In this document: positions 7,579-15,940 of the stretch, one piece after another | Layout of the letters: every line of letters begins with the position of its first letter | How positions within the stretch are numbered: position 1 is the stretch's first letter | NCBI GenBank assembly: GCA_913063435.1 | Contig: CAJXYI010000024.1 | Location: 1-41,569 of the forward strand | Direction: 5' to 3' | DNA from: an uncultured Actinomycetales bacterium | Lineage (GTDB): Bacteria; Actinomycetota; Actinomycetes; S36-B12 | DNA: 41,569 nt | Program-made: the position numbers and the translations under genes | The notes under the pieces: generated by a model | Databases searched by the model: none | The model's input: the letters and a program-made list of their open reading frames with translations, nothing else | Told to the model about the DNA's origin: nothing

Positions 7579-9518
7579 TGGCGATGACAACGAATCTGAC
7601 GATGCCGAAGACCCATGTGGAATTCTCCGGGATCCTCGTTGCGAACCGGGGCGAGATCGCAGTGCGGGTCATTCGAACTCTGCGACGCATGGGGCTGCGC
7701 AGCATTGCGGTTTTCAGTGAGGCTGACGCGGATTCGCCGCACGTACGGCTTGCAGACGAGGCTGTCTGCATCGGTCCGACACCTGCCATCGACAGTTATC
7801 TGAACATCGACCGCATCGTCGAGGCTGCACGGACCAGCGATGCCGACGCCGTGCATCCCGGATACGGATTCCTATCCGAGAACGTCGAATTCGCCCTGGC
7901 ACTGGAAGCTGCGGGGATCGTCTTCATCGGTCCACCCGTACCCGCCCTCGAGGCAATGGGCGACAAGATCCGCGCGAAGCAGACCGCCATTGCTGCAGGT
8001 GTGCCGGTGGTTCCCGGCCGCCATGAGCCGGGAATGAGCGACGAGGACATTGTCGCGGCAGCGCAGGAGATCGGCTACCCCGTTCTGCTCAAGCCGTCGG
8101 CAGGAGGCGGCGGCAAGGGTATGCGCATCGTGCGGGAGGCAAGCGGCCTGGTTGAGGCGATCTCTTCGGCTCGACGTGAAGCTCGTGGATCCTTCGGTGA
8201 CGACACTCTGCTGATCGAACGATTCGTCACGCGACCTCGCCACATCGAGGTGCAGGTATTCGGTGATATGAACGGCAATGTGGTGCATCTGGGTGAGCGG
8301 GAATGCAGCCTGCAGCGGCGCCACCAGAAGGTGATCGAAGAAGCGCCGTCACCGCTGCTCGATGAACGGACGCGTGAGCAGGTGTGCGACTCTGCAGTAC
8401 GGCTGGCCCGAGCGGTCGGCTACGTCGGCGCCGGCACCGTCGAATACGTCGTGCCCGCCGACTCACCGGGGGAGTTCGCTTTCTTGGAGATGAATACTCG
8501 GCTGCAGGTGGAGCACCCGGTGACCGAAATGATCACCGGTGTCGATCTGGTCGAATGGCAGGTGCGCGTCGCGGCCGGTCAGCGGCTACCGCTCGAGCAG
8601 TCGGACATCGCGTTCACCGGTCATGCGATCGAAGCGCGGGTCTACGCAGAGGATCCCCAGCGCGGATTCATCCCCACGGGCGGAGAGGTCGTGGTGTGGG
8701 AACCGGCAACCCATGCTCGGGTGGACTCAGGTATCGACACGGGATCGGTCATCGGATCGGCCTATGACCCGATGCTGGCGAAGGTGATCACCCACGGTTC
8801 CGATCGGTCGAAGGCGATCACCAGTCTTCGGGAGGCTCTGGCAAGAACGGTGCTGCTGGGAGTCGGTTCCAATCTGGACTACCTGCGGTTCCTGCTCGAA
8901 CTACCCGAGGTGCAGGCGGGGGATATCGACACCGGGCTCATCGAACGGATCGCGGTGCCGGATCGTCCACCCGCCGATCCCGATGTGCTGACGGTGGCGG
9001 CGCTTGCCGTGCGGCCTCGTGGTGAGGGCACGGGGTTTGCCGCGCTCGATGGCTGGCGCATCAGCGGTGCTGCACCCTGGACCGTCGATGTCGAGGTTCT
9101 CGGCACTGGCGCAGTGCATCAGGTGATGGCGTATGAGGAGCCGTCGGATGATCGGAACGTCACGGTGGCCCGCGCCGGTGCGGATGTGTGGGTGCACACT
9201 CCCGTGGCGGGAACGATGCATCTTCGCGTGACTTTGCCAATTCAGCGCCGCATTCGCGGTGGCACCGACGGAGGACTGACCGGAACCTGGGTCGCGCTCA
9301 GTCCGATGCCCGGTTCGGTCGTGGACATTCCGGTCGAGGTCGGTGCGATAGTCGGCGCGGGTGATCCAGTCGTCGTCGTCGAGGCGATGAAGATGGAACA
9401 CACCCTGAGGGCGCCGGCAGCCGGTGTGGTCACGGCTATCCGGACGGTAAGGGGAGCACAGGTGCGTCTCGATGAGGAGCTGATCGATCTCGAACTGAGC
9501 GAAGGGCAGGGGACATGA
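7578..9518 (+). CDS. mccA: 3-Methylcrotonyl-CoA carboxylase, biotin-containing (alpha) subunit
   Basis: The subunit carries biotin carboxylase and biotin carboxyl carrier domains and loads CO2 onto its own biotin with ATP. From the N-terminus it shows ILVANRGEIAVRVIRTLR, HPGYGFLSEN, the glycine-rich ATP loop SAGGGGKGMR (about 175), RRHQKVIEEAPSP and EMNTRLQVEHPVTE (biotin carboxylase), a less conserved linker (about 460-560), and a C-terminal biotinyl domain with VEAMKMEHTL. The modified Lys is about residue 605. GTG 7575, ATG 7578 and ATG 7584 are all possible starts; ATG 7578 shares one base with the mccB stop. At about 646 residues it has the normal length. Biotin demand here is matched by the biotin transporter operon 4 kb downstream. 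Confidence 0.92.
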   Translation: MAMTTNLTMPKTHVEFSGILVANRGEIAVRVIRTLRRMGLRSIAVFSEADADSPHVRLADEAVCIGPTPAIDSYLNIDRIVEAARTSDADAVHPGYGFLSENVEFALALEAAGIVFIGPPVPALEAMGDKIRAKQTAIAAGVPVVPGRHEPGMSDEDIVAAAQEIGYPVLLKPSAGGGGKGMRIVREASGLVEAISSARREARGSFGDDTLLIERFVTRPRHIEVQVFGDMNGNVVHLGERECSLQRRHQKVIEEAPSPLLDERTREQVCDSAVRLARAVGYVGAGTVEYVVPADSPGEFAFLEMNTRLQVEHPVTEMITGVDLVEWQVRVAAGQRLPLEQSDIAFTGHAIEARVYAEDPQRGFIPTGGEVVVWEPATHARVDSGIDTGSVIGSAYDPMLAKVITHGSDRSKAITSLREALARTVLLGVGSNLDYLRFLLELPEVQAGDIDTGLIERIAVPDRPPADPDVLTVAALAVRPRGEGTGFAALDGWRISGAAPWTVDVEVLGTGAVHQVMAYEEPSDDRNVTVARAGADVWVHTPVAGTMHLRVTLPIQRRIRGGTDGGLTGTWVALSPMPGSVVDIPVEVGAIVGAGDPVVVVEAMKMEHTLRAPAAGVVTAIRTVRGAQVRLDEELIDLELSEGQGT

Positions 9519-10480
9519 GCGCACTCGATGTCGGTCTGCCGATGTCCTTCCCGCTTGGTGATCTACCGTCTTCGGTCACCGTCTGGGAGGTCGGCGCTCG
9601 AGACGGATTGCAGAACGAGTCGGCGGTGGTACCCGTCGAAGTCAAAGCTGAGTTCATCAGCCGGCTCGCTGCCGCTGGATTGCCGATCGTGGAGGCGACG
9701 AGTTTCGTCCGCCCCGAGTGGGTTCCGCAATTGGCTGATTCCGCTGAATTGATCGCGAGCCTCGATCGTGTCGACGGAGTTCGGTATCCGGTGCTGGTGC
9801 CCAATGAACGAGGACTCGATCGGGCGCTGGAGTGCGGGGTCCGGGATATCGCAGTGTTCGCCAGTGCCACTGAAGCTTTCGCGCAGGCGAACCTGAACCG
9901 CTCCTATGACGAGCAGTGGGGGATGTTCGACGCGGTTGTGGCACGTGCTCGCGGCGAGAGCATCCCGGTGCGCGGCTATCTGTCGATGTGTTTCGGCGAC
10001 CCGTGGGAAGGAGCGGTATCTCCCGAGCGAGTTGCCGATGCCGTTGCGACACTTCGAGATATGGGATGCACCGAGTTCAGTCTCGGTGACACCATCGGTG
10101 TCGCAACCCCCGGCCATGTCCGTGCCGTGCTCGATGCGCTGGTGGCGCGGGATATCGACCTGTCCGGAGTGGCCGTGCACTTCCATGACACCTACGGACA
10201 AGCGTTGGCCAATACCCTCGCGGCACTTCAAGGAGGCATCACGATCGTCGATTCCTCGGCCGGTGGGCTGGGTGGATGCCCCTATGCGAAATCCGCGACG
10301 GGGAATCTCGCCACCGAAGATCTGGTGTTCATGCTCGATGGGCTCGGCGTGCACACCGGAATCGATCTGTCAGCCTTGGCAGCAACGAGTGTCTGGATGG
10401 CCGAACGACTAGGACGCCCCAGCCCGTCGAGGGTCGTCCGTGCGATGCAGCAATCCGTCGAGCAGGGAGAAGGATCATGA
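9515..10480 (+). CDS. mvaB: Hydroxymethylglutaryl-CoA lyase
   Basis: This enzyme cleaves 3-hydroxy-3-methylglutaryl-CoA to acetyl-CoA and acetoacetate, the last leucine-specific step. The 321-residue TIM-barrel protein has VGARDGLQNE (catalytic Arg and metal Asp, about 27-36), the metal-binding HFHDTYG (about 223), and the family signature GGLGGCPYAKSATGN (about 252-266) with the catalytic Cys. One residue of the signature differs from the usual GATGN (here SATGN). It overlaps mccA and the following acyl-CoA dehydrogenase gene by ATGA, so it is translationally coupled on both sides. Homologues in other leucine operons are called LiuE. The assignment is secure. Confidence 0.93.
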   Translation: MSALDVGLPMSFPLGDLPSSVTVWEVGARDGLQNESAVVPVEVKAEFISRLAAAGLPIVEATSFVRPEWVPQLADSAELIASLDRVDGVRYPVLVPNERGLDRALECGVRDIAVFASATEAFAQANLNRSYDEQWGMFDAVVARARGESIPVRGYLSMCFGDPWEGAVSPERVADAVATLRDMGCTEFSLGDTIGVATPGHVRAVLDALVARDIDLSGVAVHFHDTYGQALANTLAALQGGITIVDSSAGGLGGCPYAKSATGNLATEDLVFMLDGLGVHTGIDLSALAATSVWMAERLGRPSPSRVVRAMQQSVEQGEGS

Positions 10481-11631
10481 ATCATCGGCTTCCGTCGGAG
10501 TACGAGGATCTACGCCAGACTGTCGCGGAGTTCGCCCGTGACGCCATCGCTCCGGTCATCGCGGATATGTATCGCGATCACCAATTCCCCTATGACATCG
10601 TCAAGGCGATGGGGGGAATGGGCCTGTTCGGCATCCCCTTCCCGGAGGAATACGACGGCATGGGCGGGGACTACTTCGCCCTGTGCCTGGTACTCGAGGA
10701 AATCGCCCGGGTCGATTCATCGGTGGCGATCACTCTCGAGGCGGCAGTGTCGTTGGGTGCCATGCCGATCTATCGGTTCGGGACGCAGGAGCAGAAGCAG
10801 CAGTGGCTACCGGCCCTCGCCCGTGGGGAAATGCTCGGAGCATTCGGCCTGACCGAACCGGGAAGCGGCTCGGATGCGGGTGGAATGCGCACGACCGCGC
10901 GACTCGAAGGCGACGAATGGGTGATCAACGGTTCCAAGGCGTTCATCACCAACTCCGGCACCGATATCACCGGGTTGATCACCGTCGCCTGCGTCACGGG
11001 GATGAAGGACGACGGCCGACCGGAGATCTCCACGATCATCGTGCCGGCCGGCACGCCGGGACTCGTCGTCGCACCGGCATATTCCAAGGTCGGCTGGAAC
11101 TCATCCGACACCCACGAGTTGTCCTTCGCCGACTGCCGGGTGCCCGCCGACAACCTGCTGGGCGAGCAAGGACGCGGGTATGCGCAGTTCCTGCAGATCC
11201 TCGACGAGGGGCGTATCGCGATCGCCGCGTTGGCGACCGGCCTCGCTCAGGGATGCGTCGATGAATCGGTTCGCTATGCGAGTGAGCGCGAGGCCTTCGG
11301 GAATCCGATCGGCCATTACCAGTCGATTGCTTTCCTGATCGCCGATATGGAGGTGCGCGCCCACACGGCGCGTCTGGCCTATTACGACGCGGGATGGCGG
11401 ATGCTCGCCGACGAACCCTTCAAGCGGCAGGCAGCCATCGCGAAACTGCATTCCTCGGATGCGGCGATGGAGAACTCGCGATGGGCGACCCAGGTGTTCG
11501 GGGGGTATGGCTTCATGAACGAATACGCCGTGGGCCGGTTCTATCGTGATGCGAAGGTCCTCGAGATCGGTGAGGGAACGAACGAGGTGCAGCGTATGCT
11601 CATCGCCCGGGATCTGGGCCTGCCGCAGTGA
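10477..11631 (+). CDS. Acyl-CoA dehydrogenase of the leucine/branched-chain operon
   Basis: An FAD enzyme that should oxidise isovaleryl-CoA or another short or branched acyl-CoA to the 2-enoyl-CoA, passing electrons to ETF. The 384-residue protein has the classic order: FGLTEPGSGSDAGG (about 124-137), INGSKAFITNSGTD, VFGGYGFMNEYAVGRFYRDA (about 345-364), and IGEGTNEVQRMLIARDL at the end. The Glu in GEGT is in the position used as catalytic base in short- and medium-chain enzymes, whereas true isovaleryl-CoA dehydrogenases place the base elsewhere. The open frame continues upstream inside mvaB, but the ATG at 10477 gives a normal length and an ATGA overlap. The exact substrate is inferred from the operon. 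Confidence 0.9.
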   Translation: MNHRLPSEYEDLRQTVAEFARDAIAPVIADMYRDHQFPYDIVKAMGGMGLFGIPFPEEYDGMGGDYFALCLVLEEIARVDSSVAITLEAAVSLGAMPIYRFGTQEQKQQWLPALARGEMLGAFGLTEPGSGSDAGGMRTTARLEGDEWVINGSKAFITNSGTDITGLITVACVTGMKDDGRPEISTIIVPAGTPGLVVAPAYSKVGWNSSDTHELSFADCRVPADNLLGEQGRGYAQFLQILDEGRIAIAALATGLAQGCVDESVRYASEREAFGNPIGHYQSIAFLIADMEVRAHTARLAYYDAGWRMLADEPFKRQAAIAKLHSSDAAMENSRWATQVFGGYGFMNEYAVGRFYRDAKVLEIGEGTNEVQRMLIARDLGLPQ

Positions 11632-12797
11632 CGTCGACGGGCGGCTTGATCGAGCGGGCCGCCCTGGTGGACAAGGAGATACTGAGGTCGAGCCAACGCG
11701 ATCATCCACCGTTCGGCGATTACCTGGCGGTCCCGCCCGATCAGGTTCGACGGGTTCATCGCACCGGTGGAACGACCGGGGAGGCGATGAATCTCGCGCT
11801 GTCTGCAGTCGATGCCGAGCAAACCGCGATCGTCGGTGCGCGAGCCCAGTCCGCATCGGGTCTTCGCCCCGGAGATGTCGTGGCGCACTGCTTGAACTAC
11901 CAGATGTGGATGGGTGGTTTCACCGACCACACCACACTGGAAGCAACCGGTGCCACGGTGGTCCCTTTCGGCGTCGGCAATCCGCAGTTGCTCCTGCGCA
12001 CCATCCGCGAACTCGGTATCACGGCGATATCGTGCACCCCGAGTTATCCGGCTGTGCTCGAACAGGTCGCGCAGGAGATGGGTATCGATCCGGGAACGCT
12101 CGGGTTGCGGCTGGGTCTGTTCGGTGGTGAAGCCGCACTGGATGTTCCCGGCTTCCGAGATCGGATCGAGGCGACCTGGGGATTCGCCGCACGCAACTCC
12201 AACTACGGGGTTACCGACGTCATGTGCAATTTCGCCGGACAGTGCGAGCATCAAATGGATCTGCACTTCGTCGCGCTCGATGTGCTGCATCCGGAGATCG
12301 TCGATCCGGAGACCGGCGAAGCACTCGCCTGGGAGGCGGGAACCTCCGGGGAACTGGTGCTGACGCACCTGTCCCGGGAATGCCAGCCGCTGGTGAGGTT
12401 CCGAACCGGGGACGTCGTCACGCTCACCGCACTCGATCCCTGCGCGTGCGGGCGGACCGCACCTCGTCTGCGCGTTTCCGGTCGCGCAGACGACATGGTC
12501 GTGGTGCGCGGAGTGAAGGTGTTCCCCTCATCCGTGGCCGCTCTTGTGACCGGGGATACCAGCACATCGGGGGAGTATCGGATCGTGCTCGAGGGCCCCG
12601 GCCCCTATGACCGACTGCCACTCGAAGTGGAACTCGCGGCAGGACTCGAGGCGTCAGGGCACGAGGCTGCGGTGATTGCGGACCGAATCGGACGCATCGC
12701 GCAGCGGGACCTGCGCGTGACGGCGACGATCACCCTGGTCGATCATGGAACACTGCCTCGCACGGAAGGAAAGACGCGAAGGGTGGTTCGGCGATGA
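11628..12797 (+). CDS. PaaK-like AMP-dependent CoA ligase, short N-terminus
   Basis: A 389-residue adenylating CoA ligase of the phenylacetate-CoA ligase branch. The phosphate loop HRTGGTTGEAM (about 44-54) replaces the common SSGTTG. Further on are NSNYGVTDV, GTSGELVLTHL, LVRFRTGDVV (about 249), GRADDMVVVRGVKVFPS (about 286-302), and the C-terminal catalytic Lys region RTEGKTRRVVRR. Compared with PaaK it lacks roughly the first 40 residues: the sequence opens directly with the segment leading to the phosphate loop. It starts at a GTG overlapping the dehydrogenase stop (GTGA) and ends with ATGA into the hydratase gene. A plausible role is activation of isovalerate, acetoacetate or another small acid; phenylacetate genes are absent. 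The substrate is unknown. Confidence 0.82.
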   Translation: MTSTGGLIERAALVDKEILRSSQRDHPPFGDYLAVPPDQVRRVHRTGGTTGEAMNLALSAVDAEQTAIVGARAQSASGLRPGDVVAHCLNYQMWMGGFTDHTTLEATGATVVPFGVGNPQLLLRTIRELGITAISCTPSYPAVLEQVAQEMGIDPGTLGLRLGLFGGEAALDVPGFRDRIEATWGFAARNSNYGVTDVMCNFAGQCEHQMDLHFVALDVLHPEIVDPETGEALAWEAGTSGELVLTHLSRECQPLVRFRTGDVVTLTALDPCACGRTAPRLRVSGRADDMVVVRGVKVFPSSVAALVTGDTSTSGEYRIVLEGPGPYDRLPLEVELAAGLEASGHEAAVIADRIGRIAQRDLRVTATITLVDHGTLPRTEGKTRRVVRR

Positions 12798-13546
12798 CGG
12801 TAATCATGACCGAGGATCTCGGTGCGGTGCGGGTGATCACCCTCAATCGACCCCGACGCCTCAACGCCATCACTCCCGAACTCGTAGAGGACCTGTGCGA
12901 TGTGCTGGAGTCAGCACAGGGAAGTTCAGCAGTGCGCGCGATCGTCCTGACGGGTGCGGGCACGTCCTTCTGTGCTGGTGACGACCTGCATGATGCGGCC
13001 TCGCATACGGCAGGTCCTGACGCGAATCGCGCATTCGTCGAGCGATTGCAGGACGTCACCCGATTGATCATGGATGGGGCGCATCCGGTCGTCGTGGGGG
13101 TTCGCGGTTGGGCGGTAGGTGGGGGCCTGGAGTGGGTGCTCGACGCCGATCTCGTCGTGGCGGGGACCAGCGCCAGGGGGTTCTTCCCGGAGATGAGCCT
13201 CGGGCTGTTTCCCACCGGAGCGGTGACCGCGATCCTGCCCCGCGTCGTGGGGGACTTCAAAGCCCGGGAACTGCTGTTGCTCGGTGAGCGAATCGATGCG
13301 CAGATGCTCAAGGACTGGGGAATCGCCTACCAGGTGGTCCCCGATGAAGCGGTGCGCGACGCAGCTATCGGCCTCGCGCAGCGGTTGGCGCATCTACCCG
13401 AGCGCAGCGTGCGGGATCTCAAAGCGGCACTGTCGCGCATCGACCGAGTCACACGTGATGCGGCACTCGCGGCGGAAACGAAGGCAACGATCGCTGCCTT
13501 CGATGATCCGCTGACTGCGCAACGCCTGGCCGATAACGCGCCCTAG
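12794..13546 (+). CDS. Enoyl-CoA hydratase, probable methylglutaconyl-CoA hydratase
   Basis: A 250-residue crotonase-fold hydratase. The N-terminal VITLNRPRRLNAITPEL, the oxyanion-hole segment AGTSFCAGDDL (about 54), and both catalytic glutamates are visible, one in VGGGLEWVLDADL (about 112) and one in FFPEMSLGLFPTGAV (about 132). Given the carboxylase and HMG-CoA lyase in the same operon, the best role is hydration of 3-methylglutaconyl-CoA to HMG-CoA, which is otherwise missing from the pathway. It is the last gene of the operon and converges on bioN with an 11-base gap and no obvious terminator. A generic beta-oxidation hydratase remains possible. Confidence 0.87.
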   Translation: MTVIMTEDLGAVRVITLNRPRRLNAITPELVEDLCDVLESAQGSSAVRAIVLTGAGTSFCAGDDLHDAASHTAGPDANRAFVERLQDVTRLIMDGAHPVVVGVRGWAVGGGLEWVLDADLVVAGTSARGFFPEMSLGLFPTGAVTAILPRVVGDFKARELLLLGERIDAQMLKDWGIAYQVVPDEAVRDAAIGLAQRLAHLPERSVRDLKAALSRIDRVTRDAALAAETKATIAAFDDPLTAQRLADNAP

Positions 13547-13557
13547 TTCTCGATGCC

Positions 13558-14169
13558 CTAGTCATCGATACCACGTGCGATGAGGGCATCGCCGAGTCGC
13601 TGCGAATAGCCGACGGTGCGCACGACGACCGGTGTCGCAAAGGCTCGCAGACTGCGTTCGGCACCTCGGGCGCGGCGGGCCTCTCGGACGGTGTTCACCA
13701 AGTCCAGCATCACCGGCACCACCCGGATCGACAGGGCGATGAGCAGGCTGATGCGTTCAGGATCGACACCCACGCGCCGAAGGGGAGACAGGACTCGATC
13801 GAGGACGGCCAGCAGGTCCACGATGCGGGTGGTGAGACTCACCAGTCCGGCTGCGGCAACAGCGAGAATGAGCGTACCCACGATGGCAACGGCCGACCGC
13901 CACCCTCCCAACCACCATTGGAACGGCACGAGTAGCACGACGATCCAGCGCAGCGGCCACACCTGGGTGAGTAGAACTCGCGGCGAGTAACCGGCGAGAG
14001 CATAGAGACAGATGATGATGGCGAGGCCTATGGCGACCGTCGTCGGTGCGCGCCAGACCAGCAGCGCGGTCGTGAACAGCAGCAGCCCAAAGAGTTTCAG
14101 CCCGGCTGGCAGGCGGTGCAGGAGCGAGGTGCCGGGGCGATACACGCCGATCATGGCAGCAGCCATCAT
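13558..14169 (-). CDS. bioN: Biotin ECF transporter, transmembrane T component
   Basis: BioN is the membrane scaffold that couples the ATPase BioM to the biotin-binding BioY in an energy-coupling factor transporter. The 203-residue protein starts with IGVYRPGTSLLHRLPAGLKL, then has four to five hydrophobic helices. A long cytoplasmic helical segment follows (RVGVDPERISLLIALSIRVV and EARRARGAERS, about 133-175) with the Ala-Arg-Gly motif that contacts the ATPase, and a second IARG at the end. An open frame begins 36 bases earlier, but the ATG at 14169 forms an ATGA overlap with the bioM stop after a GGGGG ribosome-site-like run, so this start is preferred. Biotin specificity is taken from bioY in the same operon. 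Confidence 0.88.
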   Translation of the reverse strand: MMAAAMIGVYRPGTSLLHRLPAGLKLFGLLLFTTALLVWRAPTTVAIGLAIIICLYALAGYSPRVLLTQVWPLRWIVVLLVPFQWWLGGWRSAVAIVGTLILAVAAAGLVSLTTRIVDLLAVLDRVLSPLRRVGVDPERISLLIALSIRVVPVMLDLVNTVREARRARGAERSLRAFATPVVVRTVGYSQRLGDALIARGIDD

Positions 14170-14846
14170 CGAACCCCCATCGAACGGCGATAGAAGTGCA
14201 CGCATTCGCTTGGATCGCCATCGGCGACGATCCGGCCATCGTCGATGACGAGGACCCGCTCGAAATCCATGATGAGATCCAGGTCGTGAGTCACCACGAT
14301 CACCTGCTGGGACAAGGTTGCGAGCAAACCAGCGATCTCGCGAGTGTGCCGCAGGTCAAGCAGGGTCGTGGGCTCGTCGGCGACGAGGATGTCCGGTTCG
14401 GTCACCAGGACTGTGGCCAGGGCCAGGAGTTGTTTTTGACCGCTGGACAGGAGATGCGCTGGATGCTCGATGTAGCCGGATAGGCCGACGGTGTCCACGA
14501 TCGCCTCGGTGCGCGCGGCCAACTCGTCGTGAGTGAGTTTGTGTCGACGCAGTGAGAACGCGATGTCCTCACCCACCGTCGGCATGATGATCTGGGCGTC
14601 GGGATCGGAGAACAGGAAGGAAACCCGGCGGCGTACCTCGCGTCCGTGCTGAGCGGGGTCGAGTCCATCGACGAGGACACGACCCTCGGTCGGATTCGCG
14701 AGGCCGTTGATCATGCGAGCCAGTGTGGATTTGCCAGAACCATTGGCACCGATGATCCCGATGCGTTGCTGCGATAGTCGACAGGAGATGTCGGTCAGTA
14801 CGATGCGGTCGCCGAATCGGTGCGTAACGTGCTCGAACTCGATCAT
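14166..14846 (-). CDS. bioM: Biotin ECF transporter, ATP-binding A component
   Basis: A 226-residue ABC ATPase that powers biotin uptake. Walker A is GANGSGKST (about 33-41), the Q-loop lies in FSDPDAQIIM, the signature is LSSGQKQ (about 133), Walker B is ILVADEPTT with catalytic Glu, and the H-loop is VVTHDLDL. It has the short form expected of a stand-alone ECF ATPase with no second copy, so it should act as a homodimer. It is coupled by ATGA overlaps to the thiolase gene upstream and bioN downstream, giving the unusual order bioY - ligase - thiolase - bioM - bioN. Confidence 0.9.
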   Translation of the reverse strand: MIEFEHVTHRFGDRIVLTDISCRLSQQRIGIIGANGSGKSTLARMINGLANPTEGRVLVDGLDPAQHGREVRRRVSFLFSDPDAQIIMPTVGEDIAFSLRRHKLTHDELAARTEAIVDTVGLSGYIEHPAHLLSSGQKQLLALATVLVTEPDILVADEPTTLLDLRHTREIAGLLATLSQQVIVVTHDLDLIMDFERVLVIDDGRIVADGDPSECVHFYRRSMGVR

Positions 14847-15940
14847 GGTCCGACTCGTTCCACTGCGAGGGCGATGCCCTGTCCACCACCGATCGCACAG
14901 GTTGCCAGACCTCGCCTGCCGAGGCTTTGGCGCACCAGGGCACTGAACAGTCTCACGACGAGGACCGCACCGGATGCTCCCCAGGGATGGCCGAAGGCGA
15001 TGGCGCCGCCCTCAGCGCAGATGCGCGGATCGTGTTGTTCGAGACCGAGATCATCAAGAACCGCCAGTACCTGGGCCGCGAAGGCTTCGGTGATCTCGAT
15101 GCGATCGATGTCGTCGAGCTGCCACCCCGTGCGCTGCAATACCGAGAGGACTGCAGGGGTGGGTCCGACACCCGGCCAGCGCGGATCGACCCCCGCGCGT
15201 GCCCATGCTCGGACGGCGAGCCCGGGAACGCCGAGTCGGACCCGAACATCGTCGTCGACGATGAGCACGCCGGCGGCCCCATCGCTGATCGGGCAGGAGT
15301 TCGCCGCAGTGACGGTGCCATCCGCGGAGAACACCCCCGGCGCCCGTGGAAAGAGTTCCGGTGGGCGGCGTTTGATACGCCGGTCACCGGCCACGTCGCC
15401 GACGGCGACGAGTTCGTCGGCCAGTAAATCCCGATCCTGTGCCGCGGCAGCGCGATCGTGGGATTGCCGTGCATAGTCGTCCTGGCGTCCCCGACTGATA
15501 TCTCTCAGGCGGGCGAGGTCTTCAGCGGCGGGACCCATATCCGGATCGCCGAATTCCACCGGAGCGAAGGATGCGCGTCCGGGTTCGGCGGTGCTGGCGC
15601 TCTCGGCTCCGCCCGCCGCGACTGCCGTGGCTGCGCCGCTGGCGATCTCGGCTGCGGCGAGGCAGATCGCATCGAGACCTGCGCCGCACTGGCGATCGAT
15701 GGTGGCGGCCGGTACCGTGCAGGGCCATCCTGCGCTGAGGGTGGAGACTCGGGCGGGATTCCCCCCAGGGCCACGGGCCATACCCAGCAGGACATCGTCG
15801 GGTTCGACGGTGGGGCGTTCCTCGCGCAGTGCCCGCCATACGTGAGCGGCCAGATCGGACGCCGGAATCGCTGCGAGGGGGCCGTGCGCGCTGACGATCG
15901 GGGTGCGACGAGCAGCGATGATGACCGGTGTCGCCATCAT
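14843..15940 (-). CDS. Thiolase (acetyl-CoA acyltransferase-like) in the biotin transport operon
   Basis: A 365-residue thiolase with all key residues: nucleophilic Cys in DRQCGAGLDAICLAAAEI (about 83), NEAF-like ITEAFAAQVL, His in GGAIAFGHPWGASGA (about 318), and the second Cys in CAIGGGQGIAL (about 351). It is shorter than typical 390-residue thiolases because a loop between ELVAVGD and FSADGTVTA is trimmed. The open frame extends 108 bases upstream into a low-complexity Ser/Gly segment; the ATG at 15940 is chosen because it overlaps the ligase stop as ATGA. Genes of this pair (CoA ligase plus thiolase) also accompany bioY in Bacillus (yhfU-yhfT-yhfS). Substrate and direction, condensation or cleavage, are unknown. 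Confidence 0.88.
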   Translation of the reverse strand: MMATPVIIAARRTPIVSAHGPLAAIPASDLAAHVWRALREERPTVEPDDVLLGMARGPGGNPARVSTLSAGWPCTVPAATIDRQCGAGLDAICLAAAEIASGAATAVAAGGAESASTAEPGRASFAPVEFGDPDMGPAAEDLARLRDISRGRQDDYARQSHDRAAAAQDRDLLADELVAVGDVAGDRRIKRRPPELFPRAPGVFSADGTVTAANSCPISDGAAGVLIVDDDVRVRLGVPGLAVRAWARAGVDPRWPGVGPTPAVLSVLQRTGWQLDDIDRIEITEAFAAQVLAVLDDLGLEQHDPRICAEGGAIAFGHPWGASGAVLVVRLFSALVRQSLGRRGLATCAIGGGQGIALAVERVGP

